A DNA stretch of 64,000 bases from assembly GCA_022818135.1 (NCBI GenBank), contig JAFMSR010000005.1, forward strand, positions 32,867,981-32,931,980, written 5' to 3'. The notes beneath the pieces are model-generated. The model made no database searches, was not told the DNA's origin, and saw only the letters and a program-made list of their open reading frames with translations. This DNA comes from Saxidomus purpurata. Its lineage: Eukaryota; Mollusca; Bivalvia; Venerida; Veneridae. The position numbers and the translations under genes were made by a program. Positions 60,701 through 64,000 of the stretch are shown here, in pieces (position 1 is the first letter of the stretch; each line of letters opens with the position of its first letter).

Positions 60701-63700
60701 CTCTTCCAACTTGGTCTGGCTTAATACCTGTTCAGAGTTACTCTCTGTAATCATACTGCCGAGATGTTCAATTTTATTCAAACAGGATTCACTGTCTTTT
60801 TCGAGATGTGATATCCTTAAGAAGCCAGCAGCATTTTCTTCTTTGAACCTTTCAACTTCCAATTCTGCATGTACAACTTTACTCCTCTCATTTTCAAGCA
60901 ACTCTTTATATTGTTGCACTGTAACTTCAAAAACTGAAATTTGAGCCATCTTCTCATTAAGCACTTCTTCCAATTTCATTTTCTCAGCATGTAGTTTTCT
61001 GACATCCTCTTCAAGAGCAAACTGATTGGCATCTTGATTTTTCTGTAAGTGGTTAATTTCATCATTACTTTCCATCATTTTACTTTCAGTTTTCTCCAAC
61101 TGAGTTTGTACATTCTTTATTTTCTCTTCTAATCGCTCTTTCTCCTCTCTCATTGCATCCATTTCAATGCTTCTCCCATCAATAACATTTTGATTCTCCT
61201 CAAGCAGTCGTGTCAGGTTACTTTTTTCTATATCAATAGATGTCAACCTGTCTGTCAGGCTAGCTACTGATCTTTCAAGGTTACTATTCTCTTTCTCGAA
61301 CTTTTCTACTCTTTTCTCGATCTGTTGAATTTGCTCTTGTAGTTCTTCACAGTCTTCTTGGCTAACCTGAAGCTGACTTGATTTTTTATGGAGCTGTTCA
61401 GTGATAGCAGTCACTTCTTTTTGAAGACTTTCATTTGTCTGATTGAAAGACTTGATTTTATCTTCGAGAGATCGAATTTCATATTCCTTCAGACTTGAAC
61501 TTTGTTCCATCTCCAATTTGCATGTTTCAAGATCATTTTCAAGTGTTAACTTCTCAGATTTTTCCATGTCAATCTGTTTTTCTAAGCTTATTAAATCTGA
61601 CTTCATCTTTTCAATCTCAGAAGACTTTTTGTCAAGTGTAATTTCACTTTCCTTGCATCTCTCTTCATTTCCTTCTGATTTATTTGACATTTCTTCTAGT
61701 TTGAGTTTCAGTTCAGAAATCTTATTATCTGATATTGATGACTTTTCCTCTTGTGTATCTTTTAAGATGTTTATTTCTGACTGGAGCTTTGTTATTTGTT
61801 CTCTGTACTTGTCAGCTTCTTCTTTCTTTTCTTCCAAACTGTTTTCAAGCACTGTTTTTCCTTGTTGAAGTGCAAAGATTTCAGAGTCCTGTTCCTTGCT
61901 AACTTTATCCAGTGCTATAAACTTATTTTTGTTTCCTTCAAACTCCTCCCTTACTTTCTCTATTTCTGCATTCAACCTATTTATCTCTGCTTCTTTGTTA
62001 TCTAAACTAATCTTCATTTGATCAATCTCCTGATTAAGTTTGGCATTGTTCACTGCCTCGTCTACACTCTGGTCGCTAAGTTCGTCCTTAAGAGACTGTA
62101 CTTCAGTTTGAAGAATGGTTAGGTTCTCAGACTTTTCTAAGATTTCCTTTTTTGCTTCTGTTAAGGCAAACTCGTACTCTTCAACACTTTGTTTCAATTC
62201 ATTTTCCGCTGACTGCAACTGTTCCCTCTCTTTACATACCATATCGACAGTTTCAACTGATTTTTCATAACGCTCTGTTATATTAGCCAATTCTCTCTTG
62301 CACTTGGAGATTTCTTCTAAGTGTGTGTCAATGGTGTTCTTCAAATACTGGTTTTCTTGCTCAAGAGTTGCTTTTGTGGATGAATATTCAAGATCAAGCT
62401 TATTATATTCATCCTTCAGTGAAACCTGAGTAGAAGTTAATTCAATGACAGTTCTATTGTGTTGCTCTGCAGCCTTTTTGTATTCTTCTGAAGTAAAAGA
62501 ACTACTACTAACTTCATCTGTAAGCTTTGCAATTTTTGATTCCAAATCAGCAACTTCCTGTAACAAAATGTCATGCTTTCCCTCTAAATCATTTAACTGC
62601 TCTGATTTATGCTCAATCTGTGACTTTAATTGTTCCATTTCATAATTCTTCCCCTCTAAAACACTCTGCTGTTCTGAAATGGTCTGTTTCAGTTTTGCAC
62701 TGTTCGCAGATTCTTCAATAGCCTGATCATTTATTTCATCTTTTAGTTTTTCGTTTTCTTTCTGAAGTTCAGAAATTCTGTCCTGGTTTTTCAACTCACA
62801 AGACTTATTCTCTGACAAAACAAGCTCCAGCTCTTCTAATTGTGTCTTATTTTGGGAAAGTGAAGCCTCTGTCTCCATTTTTTCACAAGATAATCTTTCC
62901 TGTGAATGCTGAAGTTCTTCAATGGTCTTTTCCTTGTGTGCAACCTCACATTTCAAATTATCAAGTTCATACTCTTTCACCTCCATGAGATTTTTAATCT
63001 CATTCAATTCCTGGTTAAGTCTAGCTATGGTCACTGATGCTTCCATTGCACTATCACTGAGTTCATCTTGAACACACTTGACTTCTGACTTCAACTGTTC
63101 AATTTCTAGAGTTTGTTTTTCTTCTAAACAATTTGATTTCTGCAAAGAAAATTGAAGCTCATCAATGTTTTTCTCCATCTGGTGTGTCTCTGCAATTAGT
63201 TCTTCCTTCTCTCTTGTAACATCATCTAAAGAAGACTTAACTTTTTCGACCATATCTTTCAAACTTTGGCACTCTTTTTCAAAGGTGTCTTTCTCCAATT
63301 TACTAGCACCGGCTGTGTTTTTAAGCTCTGTTATTTCTTGATTAAGTTTTGCATTATTTGCTGATTCTTCCATCTCTTTCTCAGCAATCTTATCTTTTAA
63401 TGTTTTAATTTCATTACTAAGGTCACTGACTGAATTCCTTTGGTGTTGTTCGATAGACTTCATCTCTTCTACAGTGAAAGTTTGCTCTTCAACTTGCTGT
63501 ATCAAGCCATTTATCTTTGCTTCCAATTCCAACTTTTCTGCATTAATAAGGTCCATACTGTCACTTTTTGAAACTAATTCTTCAGTTTTATGGTAAAGTT
63601 CTTGTTCTAGCTCCTGAATTTTAGAATCTTTTCCATCTACAATATTCTTTAATTCATCTAATTCTTGCTTCTGCTTTGCATTGATAATGGAATGTTCCAT

Positions 63701-64000
63701 GTCCTGGTCACAGACTTTATCTTTTAAATCTTTAATTTCCATTTTGAAATCAGAAATATCATTTTCTTGTTTTTCTCCAGAAGTTCTTGCTTCCTCTAGG
63801 GCAAACGCAAGCTCTTCAACTTGCTTCTGTAAGTCATTAGCTTTTGCATCAAGATCCTCTTTCTCAGTGGTTACTTTTGAAAGTAATTCAACTTTCACAT
63901 TCATTTCCTTTGTCTTGTGTTCCAACTCTTCTAGTAATTCAGTGATCTTTGAATCTTTGCCTTCTGATATATTCTGTAACTCTTGAATCTCCTGGTTGAG
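48565..64000 (-). CDS. CENPF: CENP-F-type giant coiled-coil kinetochore protein, 5' partial
   Basis: Ten exons are visible, in transcript order: 57848 to beyond 64000, 57494-57637, 56531-56713, 54047-54151, 53507-53644, 52960-53079, 52190-52340, 51288-51434, 49100-49650, 48565-48786. They encode 2,637 residues; the N-terminus is off the window. About 2,300 residues are uninterrupted heptad-type coiled coil, followed by a basic, Ser/Thr-rich tail (KKSRRSD, KTPKRKSPR, LKKSPHVMRTRRQ) and a C-terminal CKVS CaaX box. Vertebrate CENP-F (about 3,100 residues) has the same plan, a CKVQ farnesylation box, and a C-terminal coiled-coil segment containing YLDKY, matched here by VNQYLDKYHAL (comparison from memory). 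CENP-F acts at the nuclear envelope, kinetochore and on microtubules. CENP-E, also long and farnesylated, is the main alternative; no kinesin domain can be checked here. Confidence 0.75.
49100..49650 (-). CDS. CENPF: CENP-F-type gene, disordered-tail exon
   Basis: 183 codons plus the shared Gly codon, rich in Ser, Thr, Asn and Lys with no heptads. KTPKRKSPRCLSRSKLKADS near its start looks like a nuclear localisation signal with proline-directed kinase sites. Starts phase 1 (GT after an upstream G), ends phase 0 before GTAGGT. Confidence 0.85.
50211..51262 (+). mobile_element. Element with internal 170-178-bp tandem repeats, copy 2
   Basis: It starts AAGAGCTGTCCCTCCCAAGT then CGAATGCCCCCGAAAGAGG, and ends GACGGACGGACAGACGG then ATGCCACCCTTCGGGGGCAT. 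The outer CGAATGCCCCCGAAAG and CTTCGGGGGCAT are inverted. Five or six units have ACAAAGTTACAGTCCGGACA near 50641, 50819, 50997 and 51167, steps of 178, 178 and 170; an 8-bp GCTTATAT insertion accounts for the longer units. Small open frames within it are repeat artefacts. It lies in the intron between exons 51288-51434 and 49100-49650. Confidence 0.85.
51288..51434 (-). CDS. CENPF: CENP-F-type gene, linker exon with KKSRR
   Basis: In the only long open frame it encodes ASIANPADKLITREVMDTSC, TVKQEPVNSDSTETTDRPVA and KKSRRSDSG. It leaves the coiled coil and starts the disordered tail. It is phase 1 at both ends, so it can be skipped without a frame shift. Confidence 0.8.
52190..52340 (-). CDS. 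CENPF: CENP-F-type gene, YLDKY coiled-coil exon
   Basis: Encodes VAEKTKNLVNELNSAKEEVN, QYLDKYHALTQRYTCLEEEC and SRVKQHVVSS. To keep frame with the next exon the donor must be TCAG/GTTGGT at 52190. A stronger-looking GTAAGT donor 10 bases earlier in transcript sense (exon end 52200) would put the downstream exon into a frame that stops after about ten codons. Confidence 0.75.
52390..52570 (+). repeat. Diverged SINE-like body in intron
   Basis: GTATAAAGCCCATTTCAGGA, GGAAGGCAGTTTCCTTACCC and CTAAGTTCCTCTGAAGGACA recall the order of motifs at 2755-2900. The similarity is weak. Confidence 0.35.
52960..53079 (-). CDS. CENPF: CENP-F-type gene, coiled-coil exon
   Basis: Encodes TLEKWQSRCSKLNSQLTMEK, then KNVSKYQEQVKFLKADLECQ, 40 codons, phase 0 at both ends. 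Confidence 0.82.
53265..53465 (-). repeat. SINE-like repeat in intron
   Basis: GCAGGGTTCGAACCCATGGT holds a B-box-like GGTTCGAACCC. The neighbouring CTTTAACCAATTGACAACAG and AGACTCTCATCCTCCATAAG fit a degenerate tRNA-headed SINE with its head near 53370-53460 on the minus strand. Confidence 0.5.
53507..53644 (-). CDS. CENPF: CENP-F-type gene, coiled-coil exon
   Basis: Encodes LSKAQVNQLQKEMEGLKKQL, then QEEEKKSEGSQESNGDNNQS and RNELEK, 46 codons, phase 0. The SEGSQESNGDNN stretch is a polar break in the coiled coil. Confidence 0.82.
53815..53930 (+). repeat. Diverged copy of the CAGTGCAGATC family core
   Basis: CACTCTTGTAGGACCCTTTT, AAATGGTTCTGTCCAAATTG and AAATTCAGCATAGTTATGG resemble the distal half of the copies at 1455-1640 and 35905-36065. 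Confidence 0.4.
54047..54151 (-). CDS. CENPF: CENP-F-type gene, coiled-coil exon
   Basis: Encodes VESDATIEKLQSEVRSMSGD, then REQLNKLRTEIESLK, 35 codons, phase 0. Donor GTATGT. Confidence 0.82.
54152..56530 (-). other. Long intron of the CENP-F-type gene
   Basis: No exon is recognised in these 2.4 kb. GTCCAGTTTTGGAAAAA / GTCCAGTTGAAAAAAA words at about 54530 and 54734 follow ACAAGTTCTTAAAAWTGTCC and mark a short local duplication. On the plus strand AAGATGGCGACA at about 55416-55427 resembles a YY1 site, listed under findings. Confidence 0.4.
56531..56713 (-). CDS. CENPF: CENP-F-type gene, coiled-coil exon
   Basis: Encodes VNVELVTSLNDLKKEVTSVQ, VERDSLQKEVERQGALEGVV and KKLKEDRMDLQDKLLVIEND K, 61 codons, phase 0. 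Confidence 0.82.
57494..57637 (-). CDS. CENPF: CENP-F-type gene, coiled-coil exon
   Basis: Encodes MKELEDLLDQKEKEIGRTRK, ELTAAHKEKQEQDGSLYKVK and TEMEKLKE, 48 codons, phase 0. The opening Met is internal, following a normal acceptor. Confidence 0.85.
57848..64000 (-). CDS. CENPF: CENP-F-type gene, giant coiled-coil exon (open at the window edge)
   Basis: At least 6,153 bp without a stop, encoding 2,051 residues of Glu/Lys/Leu-rich heptad coiled coil with few Pro or Gly. The frame is open through 64000, so the true exon start is outside the window. It ends phase 0 at NAALQIQ before GTAAGA. Vertebrate CENPF also carries its coiled coil on very large exons. Antisense open frames over this region are composition shadows. 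Residues nearest the window edge form strict 109-residue repeats. Confidence 0.93.
61439..64000 (-). repeat. CENPF: Protein-level tandem repeats of exactly 109 residues (327 bp)
   Basis: Successive units begin with LKDK/LKDE-type words at 63727, 63400, 63073, 62746, 62419 and 62092, each exactly 327 bp after the last, with a weaker eighth unit at 61765-61439 (LKDTQEEKSS). A partial first unit fills 63728-64000 in the same register. The conserved core near unit positions 1-30 reads like LKDEIxDQxMEExxNNAK then LNQEIxELKN, e.g. EESANNAKLNQEITELKN. Units are otherwise divergent, so the repeats are old, yet their lengths have not drifted. Confidence 0.88.

Noticed and set aside
57906..63986. Plus-strand open frames rich in Ser, Phe and Leu
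   Set aside because: Antisense shadows of the coiled-coil exon; Glu/Lys codons read backwards give Phe/Ser/Leu and few stops.
48565..64000. CENP-E as the identity of the minus-strand gene
   Set aside because: Also long and farnesylated, but the YLDKY coil and C-K-V box fit CENP-F better. Not fully excluded because the N-terminus is outside the window.

Overview
This 64 kb window is animal genomic DNA, most likely from a bivalve mollusc (inference). It is AT-rich and gene-poor, with introns and many dispersed elements of kinds I associate with clams and other bivalves. These include tRNA-headed SINEs, elements built around internal 140-180 bp tandem repeats, and repeats whose ends read like TAGCTCACCTGAGC or CCCCCGAAA. 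Species cannot be fixed from the sequence alone.

Layout. Positions 1 to about 23.5 kb contain no gene I can support. They hold dispersed repeats, a 27-bp minisatellite (13.76-14.87 kb) with a small palindromic insertion, and a pair of inverted copies of a PIF/Harbinger-type non-autonomous element (17.6-22.0 kb). A possible 6-codon first exon of IFT52 lies at 23515-23532. A second TIR element with TAA target duplications spans 25.0-27.1 kb and carries a SINE. From 29757 to 39591 the plus strand encodes a complete IFT52, an IFT-B subunit of cilia, in 12 coding exons (439 residues from the conserved-region ATG). From 39.6 to 48.5 kb is 3' UTR and intergenic DNA with repeats and a perfect 53-bp inverted repeat. 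From 48565 to the window edge the minus strand encodes the C-terminal 2,637 residues of a giant coiled-coil protein. I identify it as a CENP-F-type kinetochore protein from its C-terminal YLDKY-containing coiled coil, basic tail and terminal CKVS farnesylation box. Ten exons are visible, one of them longer than 6.1 kb; the N-terminus lies beyond the window.

The two genes are convergent (tail to tail, about 9 kb apart) and are not an operon. IFT52 works in ciliary transport and CENP-F in kinetochore and microtubule functions; I see no evidence that they act together.

The observations most worth following are the exactly 109-residue repeat register in the CENP-F-type coiled coil (seven copies in strict register, running off the window), and the 36-bp palindrome flanked by 7-bp duplications whose removal restores the 27-bp minisatellite phase. 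I found no CRISPR array, functional RNA gene, or evident new multi-gene system.
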